From: Acinetobacter sp. WC-141
GTDB taxonomy: Bacteria > Pseudomonadota > Gammaproteobacteria > Pseudomonadales > Moraxellaceae
Assembly: GCF_000313935.1 (NCBI RefSeq)
Contig: NZ_AMSS01000054.1
Location: 44,192-108,191 of the forward strand
Reading direction: 5' to 3'
Length of the DNA: 64,000 nt
Shown one piece after another: positions 1-8,757 of the stretch. The position numbers and the translations under genes were made by a program. Each line of letters opens with the position of its first letter. Position 1 is the stretch's first letter. The notes below the pieces were generated by a model. It was not told where the DNA came from, did not search any database, and was given only the letters and a program-made list of their open reading frames with translations.

Positions 1-100
1 CGGGTGAGAGTAGCTTATCTTGTGCAGAAACCAACTGGCTAAATAGACAAACAGCAACTGCTAGAAAATAAAGAATTCCCTGATGAATAGGCTTTTTCAT
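1..100 (-). CDS. Exported protein, N-terminus only (cut by window edge)
   Basis: Reading the minus strand from an ATG at position 100 gives 33 codons open to the window edge. The start is a signal peptide: a short basic n-region (MKKP), a hydrophobic core (ILYFLAVAVCLF) and a likely cleavage after VSA, followed by QDKLLSP. An alternative ATG lies at 106. It follows the barrel-protein gene by about 25 bases in the same direction, so the two may be co-transcribed. The mature protein is outside the window and its function cannot be told. Confidence 0.6.
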   Translation of the reverse strand, partial: MKKPIHQGILYFLAVAVCLFSQLVSAQDKLLSP

Positions 101-125
101 TAACATAAAATTTAAATTGCTTCGA

Positions 126-893
126 TTAGAACAAGAACGCCACGCCTAAGCCACCACGGTAGCTCTTGTCTTGACCCTCTAAATCAACCCCTACACTTGC
201 ATCAAGCTGAGTACGATTATTAACTGCATAGACTAAACCTGTGCCTAAACCATATTCATAGTCTTGGCTTTCAGCTTTACGATAAACAAATTCTGAATAA
301 CCAGAAAGCTTACCTGCGATTTTATAGTCAATCGTTGGGATTGCAGTTACTGCCCAGTTACTATTTTGTACTTCGTAGCGCATAGTGATTGATGTGCCTA
401 CCAAGTCATTATATTTATAAGCTACCGCTGAACTCAGGCTATAAATATCATCATGCGCAGTAAATTCATCATTTCCTGTTGCAATAACAGCCTCAGCTAA
501 AACAGCCATTGATAAGTTATCATCATCTAGATCAATTGCTTTTTTCAAACCAATGCTTACATCACCAAAACCTGAATTGTCAGTTTTTTTGCCAGCACGT
601 TTGGTTTGAGTCCATGCTGGACCTTGCCACCCTAATTGTAATTCTAAGCCATCAGCCAGACCTGTACGGAATAGCATATCTTCATTTACAGTTACGGTCT
701 TTTCTTTAACGCCATCAACAGTCGACTCTGTATAAGTTGCGCTAGGCAAACCTTGCTCCCAAGCTAACTTACCTACTGGTGTGATCCCTGTTCCAAAGCC
801 CGAACCTGGACGGTCAAAAGAAAACTCTGCTGCGAAAGTACTTCCGGCAGCAACAGTAGTCAGAGCAAAAGTTAAAATTTGTACTATTTTCAT
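126..893 (-). CDS. Outer-membrane 'transporter' family beta-barrel protein
   Basis: A 255-residue exported protein with a signal peptide ending near STFA-AEF. The rest has alternating short hydrophobic strands, many Gly, Tyr and Asp turns, and a C-terminal GLGVAFLF with terminal Phe, as in outer-membrane barrels. This resembles the phenol-degradation-associated MetA-type transporter family, whose substrates are mostly unknown. An in-frame TTG at 905 directly follows the stop of the upstream ankyrin gene, but the ATG at 893 begins the signal peptide properly and is preferred. Probably an operon with the ankyrin gene before it and the exported protein after it. Confidence 0.7.
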   Translation of the reverse strand: MKIVQILTFALTTVAAGSTFAAEFSFDRPGSGFGTGITPVGKLAWEQGLPSATYTESTVDGVKEKTVTVNEDMLFRTGLADGLELQLGWQGPAWTQTKRAGKKTDNSGFGDVSIGLKKAIDLDDDNLSMAVLAEAVIATGNDEFTAHDDIYSLSSAVAYKYNDLVGTSITMRYEVQNSNWAVTAIPTIDYKIAGKLSGYSEFVYRKAESQDYEYGLGTGLVYAVNNRTQLDASVGVDLEGQDKSYRGGLGVAFLF

Positions 894-905
894 TTTAATA
901 TCCAA

Positions 906-1451
906 TCAAGCAGTTAATTCTTTTGTCATTTTAGCCCCATGACGGCGCAATAACTCTAATGTTTCACGCTCTTCTTCAAGCGATTCTGACCAATCTATTT
1001 CATCAAAGTCACAATCAAAGAACAACTGACTGATTGAAGATAAAATGGTGAGTCCTTCTTCATCACGTGAGTTTGGATCAACTTTTTCATCGAGTAAACG
1101 TTGAACGGCTGGCGCGCATGCCGAGCTTGCTGCATCCCATAGCGGACCATAAAACTCTTCTGCATCCCAAAGGTGTACATTGGCTTTGGCCTGAATCAAA
1201 GCTTCGAGAATATCGAGGTAAACTTGTAAAGCTTGTTGCTTTTCTTCTTTTGATAATGGTGTACCAGCTTCATAAGCTTCCGATACATTTTCCCACCATT
1301 TAAAAATTCCGTCACAGATAATTGATACAGGCGGCCCTTGTTCCGGATCAATAAAATTCGGATCAAGTCCTTCAGCAAGTAATTTCTGCACTTGCGCGAG
1401 TTCTAATTCTTCTATGGCTTTAATTAAAGCTTGCTGCTGGGTGGTTAACAT
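906..1451 (-). CDS. Ankyrin-repeat protein
   Basis: A 181-residue acidic protein without signal peptide. It shows ankyrin signatures: LIKAIEELELAQVQKLLAEGLDPN near the N-terminus, LIQAKANVHLWD in the middle, then AVQRLLDEKVDPNSRDEEGLTIL and LELLRRHGAKM at the C-terminus. Ankyrin repeats mediate protein-protein contact, so a specific role cannot be read from sequence. Two ATGs lie two codons apart (1457 and 1451); the GAGAG ribosome-binding site is correctly spaced only for 1451. Its stop abuts the next gene, suggesting translational coupling. Confidence 0.75.
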   Translation of the reverse strand: MLTTQQQALIKAIEELELAQVQKLLAEGLDPNFIDPEQGPPVSIICDGIFKWWENVSEAYEAGTPLSKEEKQQALQVYLDILEALIQAKANVHLWDAEEFYGPLWDAASSACAPAVQRLLDEKVDPNSRDEEGLTILSSISQLFFDCDFDEIDWSESLEEERETLELLRRHGAKMTKELTA

Positions 1452-1570
1452 GACCATCTCTCAAAAATATATTAGGGCTATTATGCCTAATCTCTTATCC
1501 AGATTTTAGAGGTTGATTGCATCGCATTGCAAACCTAATGTTGTGAATAGTTTTATTTTCATCAAATATA

Positions 1571-1594
1571 AAAAAAGCCCCGAAGGGCTTTTTA
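1571..1594 (-). terminator. Terminator after the hibernation factor gene
   Basis: AAAAAGCCC, loop CGAA, GGGCTTTTT. A short perfect stem flanked by A and T runs, so it can act in both directions. It sits just past the minus-strand stop at 1605. Confidence 0.75.
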
Positions 1595-1604
1595 GCATTT
1601 TTAA

Positions 1605-1955
1605 TTAAACTTCATCATCAATGAATTCTGGTTGCCCACCTCTCGGGTGTTCTTTTTTCTCAAAAGTATGTTCGAGGCTACGTTTTAATTTTTCAATCGC
1701 GCCATGAATTGAAGCATCAATATTTCCTGCTTTATGGTGCACTGCAACCGGTTTCAAACCTGAAGGACGTGCTTCAATCATACAGTGGATATCTTTGTCA
1801 CCACTTTTGTCCCCATTTTCATCACTAAAATGAACCGAGAAATGTGTAATACGTTCGCTATGACGTTGGAATTCTTGAGTAAGTTCTGCACGTACATAAG
1901 TAATTAAACGTTCACTATTATGGATGTTTTTATCTGTGCGGATTTCAATATTCAT
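1605..1955 (-). CDS. hpf: HPF/RaiA-family ribosome hibernation factor
   Basis: A 116-residue protein beginning MNIEIRTDKNIHNSERL, with the beta-alpha-beta-beta-beta-alpha pattern of the S30AE/sigma-54 modulation family. It has the conserved 'HHKAGNIDASIHGAIEKLKRSL' type helix before the tail (quoted in two parts in the protein: HHKAGNIDASI and HGAIEKLKRSLEHTF). Such factors bind the 30S decoding region of idle ribosomes. An upstream in-frame extension to 2159 has no family resemblance. The ATG at 1955 follows an AGAGGA site; another ATG three codons earlier is too close to that site. The charged insert DENGDKSGDKD is longer than in E. coli HPF. Confidence 0.8.
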   Translation of the reverse strand: MNIEIRTDKNIHNSERLITYVRAELTQEFQRHSERITHFSVHFSDENGDKSGDKDIHCMIEARPSGLKPVAVHHKAGNIDASIHGAIEKLKRSLEHTFEKKEHPRGGQPEFIDDEV

Positions 1956-2207
1956 AAATACCATCCTCTCTTTCTTACTGTGGATCTTTTCTATGCAAAA
2001 CTTTTTTATGTTGGCATGTTTTAAGCATGCATCAACTGACTTTAATTGTACATTTTGATGGTGTAATGGTTTGTTATCTCCTGACTTAAACGTACTGGTT
2101 TTAATATATTTTGAAGATCTCCATATCTTCAATATCAGTCCATCTATAAAAATATGCAAGCTGATTTTTTAAATTTTTATGAAAAAATGAACAAAAGGAG
2201 AGCAATC

Positions 2208-3173
2208 GTGTCCAAATCTTATCTATCTGGAGCCGAGCTTATTGAGCAAATTCAAAAGTCTCCTTATTCACGTGATTTAATCGGTTATCACGGGCAACCT
2301 CCACAGGTTAAATGGCCTAACAATGCTAAGGTTGCAGTGCAATTTGTGCTTAATTATGAAGAAGGTGGAGAAAAACATATTGAGCACGGCGATGATGGCT
2401 CAGAACAGTTTTTATCAGAGATTATTGGCGCTGCAAGCTACCCTGCTAAACATATGTCGATGGACTCTATGTACGAATATGGTTCACGTGCTGGTTTTTG
2501 GCGCATTCATGCTGAATTTCAAAAACGTAAGCTCCCGATGACTATTTTCGGAGTTGCGATGGCGCTCGCCCGCAACCCTCATATTGTGGAAGCAATTAAG
2601 CAAGCTGATTATGATGTGGTGTCTCATGGTTACCGCTGGCTTCACTATCAAGATACCGATATTGAAGTTGAAAAACAGCATATGGAACAGGCTTTAACTG
2701 TCTTAGAAAACTTGTTTGAAAATAAAGTGATAGGTTGGTACACCGGACGTGATAGCCCCAATACTCGTCAGTTACTTGCAGAGTTTCCACAACTACAATA
2801 CGACTCTGATTATTATGGCGATGATCTGCCTTTTTGGACAACGCTTACCGATACGGCTGGTGCATCACGTCCTCATTTAATTATTCCTTATACCTTAGAA
2901 TGTAACGACATGAAGTTCTGCTCGCCTGGTGGCTTTAATAATTCAGAACAGTTTTTTCAATATTTAAAAGATAGTTTTGATGTGCTGTATGCAGAAGGAG
3001 AAACTGCACCAAAAATGATGTCGATTGGAATGCACTGCCGTATTTTAGGGCGTCCAGGTCGTTTTAAAGCACTACAAAAATTTCTCGACTACATTCAAAT
3101 GCACGATCGAGTCTGGATCTGTCGTCGTCAAGACATTGCGCAGCATTGGTATAAAAATCACATAACTAAATAA
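2208..3173 (+). CDS. puuE: Allantoinase, polysaccharide-deacetylase type (PuuE)
   Basis: A 321-residue protein that hydrolyses allantoin to allantoate. It starts SKSYLSG, contains the PuuE hallmark region QFVLNYEEGGEKHIEHGD at about residues 43-60, then GYRWLHYQ and TGRDSPNTRQL, and ends in a helix-rich RPGRFKALQKFLDYI segment. The GTG start at 2208 follows a strong AAAAGGAGA site; an ATG-like extension from 2154 lacks one and is not family-like. It heads a plus-strand run with uraD, uraH and the purine permease, and uraD and uraH feed it its substrate. Length matches the family. Confidence 0.9.
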   Translation: MSKSYLSGAELIEQIQKSPYSRDLIGYHGQPPQVKWPNNAKVAVQFVLNYEEGGEKHIEHGDDGSEQFLSEIIGAASYPAKHMSMDSMYEYGSRAGFWRIHAEFQKRKLPMTIFGVAMALARNPHIVEAIKQADYDVVSHGYRWLHYQDTDIEVEKQHMEQALTVLENLFENKVIGWYTGRDSPNTRQLLAEFPQLQYDSDYYGDDLPFWTTLTDTAGASRPHLIIPYTLECNDMKFCSPGGFNNSEQFFQYLKDSFDVLYAEGETAPKMMSIGMHCRILGRPGRFKALQKFLDYIQMHDRVWICRRQDIAQHWYKNHITK

Positions 3174-3272
3174 TCAATTTTTAATTTTCCAAATTCATAA
3201 GAGACGCATAAACCACTATTGGCACTGTTATTGCTAAAACTCTATATCACAACAACGAGTTTAGGAATAACA

Positions 3273-3776
3273 GTGTTTTTAGCCGAGTTTAATCAAGCCC
3301 CACCCGAACAACTCAAGACTTTGTTAAAAAACTGTGTCCACATTCCAGCATGGGCTGAGAAAATTATCTCAGAACGCCCCTATTCATCAAAAGCATCTCT
3401 TTTAGAGCATGCAGAAAATTTAAGTCAAATGTGGTCATGGCAAGACATTGAAACTGCTTTAGCAACCCACCCAAAAATTGGTGAACGACAAGCAAAAAAA
3501 CAACTCAATGCAAAAGAACAACATCTTTCAAATCAGGAACAAGCTGGCATTTCTTTAGATGAACAAACGCAACAAACGCTGCTACAAGGCAACCTCGATT
3601 ATGAACAAAAGTTTGGCTTTATTTTTTTAATTAAAGCAGCGGGCCTCAGTAGCGATGAGATTTTAAAAAAGCTACACGAACGTTTACAACATGACTTAGC
3701 TATCGAAAAAGTAATTGTACATGAGCAACTCTCAGCGATTGCTCTATTACGTCTATCTCAGGAAATACAAGCATGA
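3273..3776 (+). CDS. uraD: OHCU decarboxylase (UraD)
   Basis: A 167-residue enzyme that decarboxylates 2-oxo-4-hydroxy-4-carboxy-5-ureidoimidazoline to S-allantoin. It has the family motifs ATHPKIGERQA (catalytic His in HPKIG), ERPYSS near the N-terminus, and FGFIFLIKAAGLSSDEIL followed by the RLQHD helix. The GTG at 3273 with AGGA upstream gives the usual family length and begins FLAEFNQ; the longer frame from 3219 adds non-conserved residues. Its stop overlaps the uraH start by four bases (ATGA), so translation of the pair is probably coupled. Confidence 0.88.
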   Translation: MFLAEFNQAPPEQLKTLLKNCVHIPAWAEKIISERPYSSKASLLEHAENLSQMWSWQDIETALATHPKIGERQAKKQLNAKEQHLSNQEQAGISLDEQTQQTLLQGNLDYEQKFGFIFLIKAAGLSSDEILKKLHERLQHDLAIEKVIVHEQLSAIALLRLSQEIQA

Positions 3777-4096
3777 TCAGCACTCATATTTTAGATACGA
3801 ATTTAGGCAAACCAGCTGCACACGTAGAAGTGAAGTTGTTTCATGCAGAAACCCATGAACTGATTGCAACCGCAACCACTAACCCAGATGGTCGAGTGAG
3901 TGATTTTGGAATAACAGACTTTGCAGTAGGTGCTTATCAACTTGAATTTGAGATTGCACCTTATTTTTCATCGCAGCAAATTAAAACTTTTTTCCCACGT
4001 GTTTGTATTCAATTTTTTGTAGAAGACATCAATCAGCATTATCACATTCCATTACTGATCAGCCCGTTTGCTTACTCCACTTATCGCGGCAGCTAA
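3773..4096 (+). CDS. uraH: 5-hydroxyisourate hydrolase (UraH)
   Basis: A 107-residue transthyretin-like enzyme that opens 5-hydroxyisourate to OHCU. The N-terminal STHILDTNLGKPA and the C-terminal tetrapeptide YRGS are the diagnostic signatures separating it from animal transthyretin. FFPRVCIQFF and HYHIPLLISPFAYSTYRGS complete the fold. No signal peptide, so cytosolic. It overlaps uraD by four bases and is followed 25 bases later by the purine permease gene, which has its own AGGAG site. Confidence 0.93.
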   Translation: MISTHILDTNLGKPAAHVEVKLFHAETHELIATATTNPDGRVSDFGITDFAVGAYQLEFEIAPYFSSQQIKTFFPRVCIQFFVEDINQHYHIPLLISPFAYSTYRGS

Positions 4097-4121
4097 CTCA
4101 GAATATAAATAGGAGAAAAAT

Positions 4122-5489
4122 ATGAATCATCAGCAAAAAAATGCGATTTCTCCAGAGCATGAATATTTAGGAATTTCCAAAAGTTTTGCTTACGGCTTAC
4201 AGCATGTGCTGACCATGTATGGTGGCATTGTAGCCCCGCCACTCATTATTGGAACAGCAGCTGGCTTAAGCTCAGCACAAGTCGGAATGCTCATTGCAGC
4301 GGCCCTATTTGTCGGGGGACTGGCAACACTGATTCAGACCATTGGAACCAAATATCTAGGTGCAAAATTACCTTTAGTTCAGGGCGTTTCTTTTGCTGGC
4401 GTGGCTACCATGGTCGCCATTATCACCACTGGTGGCGGCTTACCTGCTGTGTATGGTGCGGTGATTGTCGCATCTCTGATTGGACTATGTCTTGCGCCTT
4501 ACTTTTCAAAAATTATTCGGTTTTTCCCACCCGTTGTGACTGGATGCGTCATCACGATTATTGGACTATCTTTGTTACCCGTTGCGATTCGCTGGATGAT
4601 GGGTGGTAACAATAAAGCACCTGACTGGGGTAGCGTAGAAAATATCTCTTTAGCCTTACTGACCTTAGGTATTGTGATTGTTCTAAATATGCTGCCGCAA
4701 GCAAGCATTCGCCGCTTATCAATTTTGTTGGCTATTGTTGCTGGTACCACCCTCGCCTACTTTATGGGTTTTGGTGATTTTAGTCAGGTGAGTTCAGGTG
4801 CATGGCTGCAATTTCCACACTTATTTGCATTTGGCTTGCCTACTTTCGAGCTTAGTGCAATCTTGTCGATGTTGATTGTAACTTTGGTAATTATGACTGA
4901 AACGACAGCCGATATTATTGCTGTCGGAGATATTGTAGGAACTGAAGTCGACGCGAAACGGATCGCCAATGGCGTACGTGCCGATATGTTTTCGAGTGCT
5001 TTCGCACCTATCTTTGGTTCGTTCATGCAAAGCGCTTTCGCCCAAAATGTTGGGTTAGTTGCCATTACAGGTATCAAAAGTCGCTTTGTTGTGGCAGCAG
5101 GTGGTGTCATTCTCATTATTTTGGGCCTACTCCCCATTATGGGTCGTTTGATTGCAGCGATTCCAATGCCCGTACTTGGTGGTGCGGGTTTGGTCTTATT
5201 TGGTTCAGTTGCAGCAAGTGGAATTCGTACTTTGGCAAAAATAGATTATAACGATCAGAAAAATTTAATTATTGTCGCGACCGCTTTATCAGCAGGGATG
5301 ATCCCCATTATTAACCATGAGTTTTATGCTCATTTTCCAGTTTGGGTACAAACTTTGTTCCATTCGGGTATTAGTTCAACATGTATTTTTGCTATCTTGT
5401 TGAATTTATTATTTAATCATTTACCTTCATTTCGCAGCTCGCGTACCCCGCATTTAAGCCAAACAATAAACACAAGAAATACTCATTAA
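4122..5489 (+). CDS. NCS2-family urate/xanthine permease
   Basis: A 455-residue inner-membrane protein with about 12-14 hydrophobic segments. It carries nucleobase-cation symporter-2 signatures: YGLQHVLTMYGGIVAPPLIIG near the start (given here in two parts, YGLQHVLTMY and GGIVAPPLIIG), QGVSFAGVATM at about residue 87, and a later TETTADIIAVGDIVGTEVD segment containing the family's conserved acidic residues. Its place directly after uraD-uraH points to urate as the substrate, though xanthine or uracil cannot be excluded. An AGGAG site precedes the ATG and a terminator follows the stop. Confidence 0.85.
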   Translation: MNHQQKNAISPEHEYLGISKSFAYGLQHVLTMYGGIVAPPLIIGTAAGLSSAQVGMLIAAALFVGGLATLIQTIGTKYLGAKLPLVQGVSFAGVATMVAIITTGGGLPAVYGAVIVASLIGLCLAPYFSKIIRFFPPVVTGCVITIIGLSLLPVAIRWMMGGNNKAPDWGSVENISLALLTLGIVIVLNMLPQASIRRLSILLAIVAGTTLAYFMGFGDFSQVSSGAWLQFPHLFAFGLPTFELSAILSMLIVTLVIMTETTADIIAVGDIVGTEVDAKRIANGVRADMFSSAFAPIFGSFMQSAFAQNVGLVAITGIKSRFVVAAGGVILIILGLLPIMGRLIAAIPMPVLGGAGLVLFGSVAASGIRTLAKIDYNDQKNLIIVATALSAGMIPIINHEFYAHFPVWVQTLFHSGISSTCIFAILLNLLFNHLPSFRSSRTPHLSQTINTRNTH

Positions 5490-5502
5490 AGGTTTAGTTT
5501 TT

Positions 5503-5530
5503 AGCGCCCCACTTCGGTGGGCTTTTTTTT
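5503..5530 (+). terminator. Terminator after the purine permease
   Basis: A GCCC-AC stem with a single bulged C and a TTCG loop closes on GTGGGC and is followed by eight Ts. Confidence 0.75.
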
Positions 5531-5610
5531 AACCGTTGATCAAATTTGGCTTCATTTTTGCTTAAGACCCTGTATCCTTAGCGTGCTTTATTTGGGGGGA
5601 GATCATTTAA

Positions 5611-6336
5611 ATGCAATTAAAGCAACTTGCGGCGACTTGTGCCTTGTTATCTGCAACTGCCATGGTTCAGGCAAAACCAATCTGGCAAGATTTTAGCGTG
5701 ACCGGACTTTATGGTGAAAACTATGAAGTTGTAGATGACAAAGAAACCACGATTACTTTGGAATATGCAGCGAAAGTTAAATACGCTGATGTATTTTTCT
5801 TCATGGACCGCATGCGTGGCGAAGATGACTATAAAAGTACTTACTTTGAGTTATCACCACGTTTAAGCTTAGGCGAAGTGTCTGGTAAAAAACTAGCATA
5901 TGGTCCAATTAAAGATGTGTTAATTAGTACCACTTGGGAAAGTAACACTCAAAGCGGCAATAACTTCGACAACTTCCTTTATGGTTTTGCAGTTGACTTA
6001 GATATCCCATATTTCCAATATGCGAATTTAAACTTCTACCGCGCGAATAATGAGAAAACTGACGACGATTATCAAATGACATTCGTTTACGGCGTTCCAT
6101 TAAAATTAGGATCTGAAGATTTCTTGGTAGATGGTTTCCTTGACTGGTCAACTGCTGAAGGCGACCATGCCAGCGAGTTGAACTGGACAACTCAGTGGAA
6201 ATGGAATGTAGGTAAACACATTTCTCCTGATACACGTTTATACTTAGGTATTGAGCACTCAGTGTGGAATAACAAATTTGGTATTAAAGGCGCCGACGAA
6301 AATAACGTCAGTGCATTGGTTAAATACCACTTCTAA
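5611..6336 (+). CDS. Tsx-like nucleoside-type outer-membrane channel
   Basis: A 241-residue exported barrel protein. The signal peptide ends near MVQA-KPIWQD. Features of the Tsx/OmpK family are the WQDFSVTGLYGENYE start, FFFMDRMRGEDDYKSTYFELSPRLSLG (parts FFFMDRM and YFELSPRLSLG), and the C-terminal YLGIEHSVWNNKFGIKG followed by VSALVKYHF with terminal Phe. Tsx channels pass nucleosides across the outer membrane. Sitting in the urate cluster between the permease and hpxO, it may bring in purines, but this is inference. A purine-rich GGGGGGAGA site precedes the ATG, and it is flanked by terminators, so it is its own transcription unit. Confidence 0.8.
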   Translation: MQLKQLAATCALLSATAMVQAKPIWQDFSVTGLYGENYEVVDDKETTITLEYAAKVKYADVFFFMDRMRGEDDYKSTYFELSPRLSLGEVSGKKLAYGPIKDVLISTTWESNTQSGNNFDNFLYGFAVDLDIPYFQYANLNFYRANNEKTDDDYQMTFVYGVPLKLGSEDFLVDGFLDWSTAEGDHASELNWTTQWKWNVGKHISPDTRLYLGIEHSVWNNKFGIKGADENNVSALVKYHF

Positions 6337-6355
6337 AATTTTTATTTAGAAGATA

Positions 6356-6387
6356 AAACAGCAAGGAAATCTCCTTGCTGTTTTTGT
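6356..6387. terminator. Bidirectional terminator between tsx-like and hpxO
   Basis: CAGCAAGGA pairs perfectly with TCCTTGCTG around a short loop, with A and T runs outside. It serves the two convergent genes. Confidence 0.8.
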
Positions 6388-6389
6388 TT

Positions 6390-7547
6390 TTAATCGAGTG
6401 GATTACCCACAATATTGCTAATAATCCCCTGCATAATATGGCCACCTTGCTCACGGCGTAGTTCTGCATACCATGCTTGTGTAACGCCTTCATCTTTCAT
6501 ATGAGTCACATCACAGCGTTTACGCGCACGAAGTACCAATTCATTTGCACGTTCATTACGTTTATTTTGATAGCGTCGCAAAGCATCCTCTAGCCCCAAG
6601 GTGTTAATTTGCAGAGAACGCGCTAAATAAATCGCATCCTCCATCGCTTGGCAACCGCCTTGCCCAATATCAGGTGTCGTGCTGTGTGCAGCATCTCCCA
6701 AAATCACTACACGACCTTTATAAAACTGAGAGAACGGTTCAATATCGTGGATTTCTACCCGATTGGTCTTTTGCGGGTCTAAGCGTTCAATGAGCTGCTG
6801 TACTGGCAAACACCAATCAGAGAAATATTGTTTTAAAAGTTTTTTGTATTCATCCCGATTATTTTCTAATCCTGCTGGTAAAGGCACATCTAAAAAGAAA
6901 TAGAACTTGCCATCTGCAACCGGCATTAAAGAAGCTCGCTTGCCTTCCCCCACATAAGTCGTCCATTGCTGAGCTGGCGCTAAATCTTCAGATATTTCAA
7001 CCAAGCCATTCCAGTTCACATAACCTGCATAACGGCGCTGTACTTGTTGGCCCAACACATACGTCCGTGTAAGTGAGTGAGTACCGTCAGCCCCAATTAA
7101 TAGATCAGCCTGCGTTGAACTACCATCTGCAAAATGCACCTCAACAAAATCAGCTTTGTCTTCAAGGCTGACCATTTTTTTGCCTAAATGAATCTGATCT
7201 CTGCCAAATTCATCCATCAGCATATTTTGTAAATCGGCACGTGCAACTGGATAATGTCTTTGGCCTACTTCTTCAATTAATGGTAGTAAACTGAATTGTG
7301 TCATCACATCTCCAGTTAAACCATCCACATAGGCCAAATCATCCATTTGTCCACCAAGTTTGGCTATTTTGTCAGTTAATCCCAGATAATTTAGACATTT
7401 CACACCATTCGACCACAGCGAAATTGCAGCACCCACTGGAAGAATCTTTTCAGTTTGCTCAAAAATACGAACTTGGTGACCAAATTTTTTTAATGCAATG
7501 CCTGTGGTTAGACCTCCCATTCCCGCACCAATAATCACCACATTCAT
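6390..7547 (-). CDS. hpxO: FAD-dependent urate hydroxylase (HpxO)
   Basis: A 385-residue flavoprotein monooxygenase converting urate to 5-hydroxyisourate with NADH and oxygen. It has the Rossmann FAD motif [10 protein letters not shown] at residues 7-16, the DG motif [13 protein letters not shown], and the second FAD motif [19 protein letters not shown] at about residues 280-300. Length and the N-terminal [11 protein letters not shown] match the Klebsiella HpxO type. It reads divergently from alc, with a shared intergenic region of about 200 bases. It supplies the substrate for UraH, so no cofactor-free uricase is needed. Confidence 0.88.
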   Translation of the reverse strand: MNVVIIGAGMGGLTTGIALKKFGHQVRIFEQTEKILPVGAAISLWSNGVKCLNYLGLTDKIAKLGGQMDDLAYVDGLTGDVMTQFSLLPLIEEVGQRHYPVARADLQNMLMDEFGRDQIHLGKKMVSLEDKADFVEVHFADGSSTQADLLIGADGTHSLTRTYVLGQQVQRRYAGYVNWNGLVEISEDLAPAQQWTTYVGEGKRASLMPVADGKFYFFLDVPLPAGLENNRDEYKKLLKQYFSDWCLPVQQLIERLDPQKTNRVEIHDIEPFSQFYKGRVVILGDAAHSTTPDIGQGGCQAMEDAIYLARSLQINTLGLEDALRRYQNKRNERANELVLRARKRCDVTHMKDEGVTQAWYAELRREQGGHIMQGIISNIVGNPLD

Positions 7548-7746
7548 AACACGCTCCTATAGATATTCACCTATAGAGTGCTTATGCTAAAAACATGCCA
7601 TCCTTCAAAATTTATTTAGCTTTTCCACAAAACTGGCATGCACCATGCTTATATATTTATGTATAAAACTCGACTTGGCACGCTCCGTGTTAGCGCAGTT
7701 TTAAATGAAAAATCATGTTTTTAACAAGAAATACGGATACCCCATT
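7548..7746. promoter_or_regulatory. Divergent hpxO/alc control region
   Basis: About 200 bases between divergent genes. Two copies of the palindrome CTATAG (7557-7562 and 7571-7576) lie 14 bases apart directly in front of hpxO, and an ATGCCA/TGGCAT pair lies farther in. Any of these could be operator halves. No regulator gene is found in the neighbouring urate cluster. Confidence 0.3.
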
Positions 7747-8757
7747 ATGGCAACATTGCACGCTCCAGCATTTGAACTTCCTGAAATTTTGAATACGAAA
7801 ACCAATTTGGCAGATGCCCGAATTGGTGCACAAGTCATTGAGTGTTCAGATGATTTCTTTGCAGAAGCAAAGCGTATGCTGCAATTTGAAGCACCTGTTT
7901 TTGTTGAAGATAAATTTGATGACAACGGCAAATGGATGGACGGTTGGGAAACTCGTCGAAAGCGTCACGCAGGCTATGACTGGTGCATTGTGAAGCTTGG
8001 GGTGACTGGAAAAATCAGTGCACTTGATATTGATACCAGCTTTTTCACAGGAAATTATCCAGCATCTGCAGCATTAGAAGCCTGTTATGCACCAAATGGG
8101 GACCTGACAGGAGCAAAATGGGAAAGTGTTTTAGGAAATACTGAACTCGGTCCAAGCCAGCACCATATTTTTATGGTCAATAATGATGCACTTTTCACTC
8201 ATATACGCCTCAATATTTTTCCAGATGGTGGTATCGCCCGTTTACGCGTCTATGGAGACGTTCATATTCAGGTGACTGATAGCGAGCAAACTCTCGATTT
8301 ATTGGCCCTTGAAAATGGTGGCCGCGTAGTTGCTTATAGCGATGCGCATTTTGGCCATCCTCGTAATTTGATTAACCCTGGCCGTGGCATCAACATGGGC
8401 GATGGATGGGAAACTAAACGCCGCCGAGCGCCGGGTTATGACTGGTGTATTCTTGCATTGGGTAAAAGTGGAAAAATTGAGAAACTTGAAATTGATACGG
8501 CTCACTTTAAAGGAAATTTCCCTGCCCAAGTATCCATTCAAGCGGTTTACCTTGAAAATGCAACCGATGCACAACTGATTCCACAAAGTATGTTCTGGTC
8601 TTATTTACTTGAAGCTCAACCGATGCAAATGGACCATATTCACGAATATGTAAATGAGATTTTACAGCATGAAAAAATCTCTCATATCCGTATTAACATG
8701 ATTCCAGACGGGGGGATTAGTCGTGTTCGTTTATGGGGGAAAATTGCCAAGTCATGA
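7747..8757 (+). CDS. alc: Allantoicase
   Basis: A 336-residue enzyme splitting allantoate into ureidoglycolate and urea. It is built of two homologous halves, each with the allantoicase motif: KWMDGWETRRKRHAGYDWCI then NMGDGWETKRRRAPGYDWCI, and each ending in IRLNIFPDGGIARLRVYG or IRINMIPDGGISRVRLWG. The ATG at 7747 (MATLHAPAFELPEI) is chosen over 7705 because the longer version adds residues not typical of the family. The stop overlaps the allA start by four bases, so the two ureidoglycolate steps are co-translated. Confidence 0.88.
   Translation: MATLHAPAFELPEILNTKTNLADARIGAQVIECSDDFFAEAKRMLQFEAPVFVEDKFDDNGKWMDGWETRRKRHAGYDWCIVKLGVTGKISALDIDTSFFTGNYPASAALEACYAPNGDLTGAKWESVLGNTELGPSQHHIFMVNNDALFTHIRLNIFPDGGIARLRVYGDVHIQVTDSEQTLDLLALENGGRVVAYSDAHFGHPRNLINPGRGINMGDGWETKRRRAPGYDWCILALGKSGKIEKLEIDTAHFKGNFPAQVSIQAVYLENATDAQLIPQSMFWSYLLEAQPMQMDHIHEYVNEILQHEKISHIRINMIPDGGISRVRLWGKIAKS

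Noticed and set aside
1605..2159. A longer hibernation-factor start at 2159
   Set aside because: The extra 68 residues overlap the promoter region, lack family likeness, and the AGAGGA site supports the ATG at 1955.
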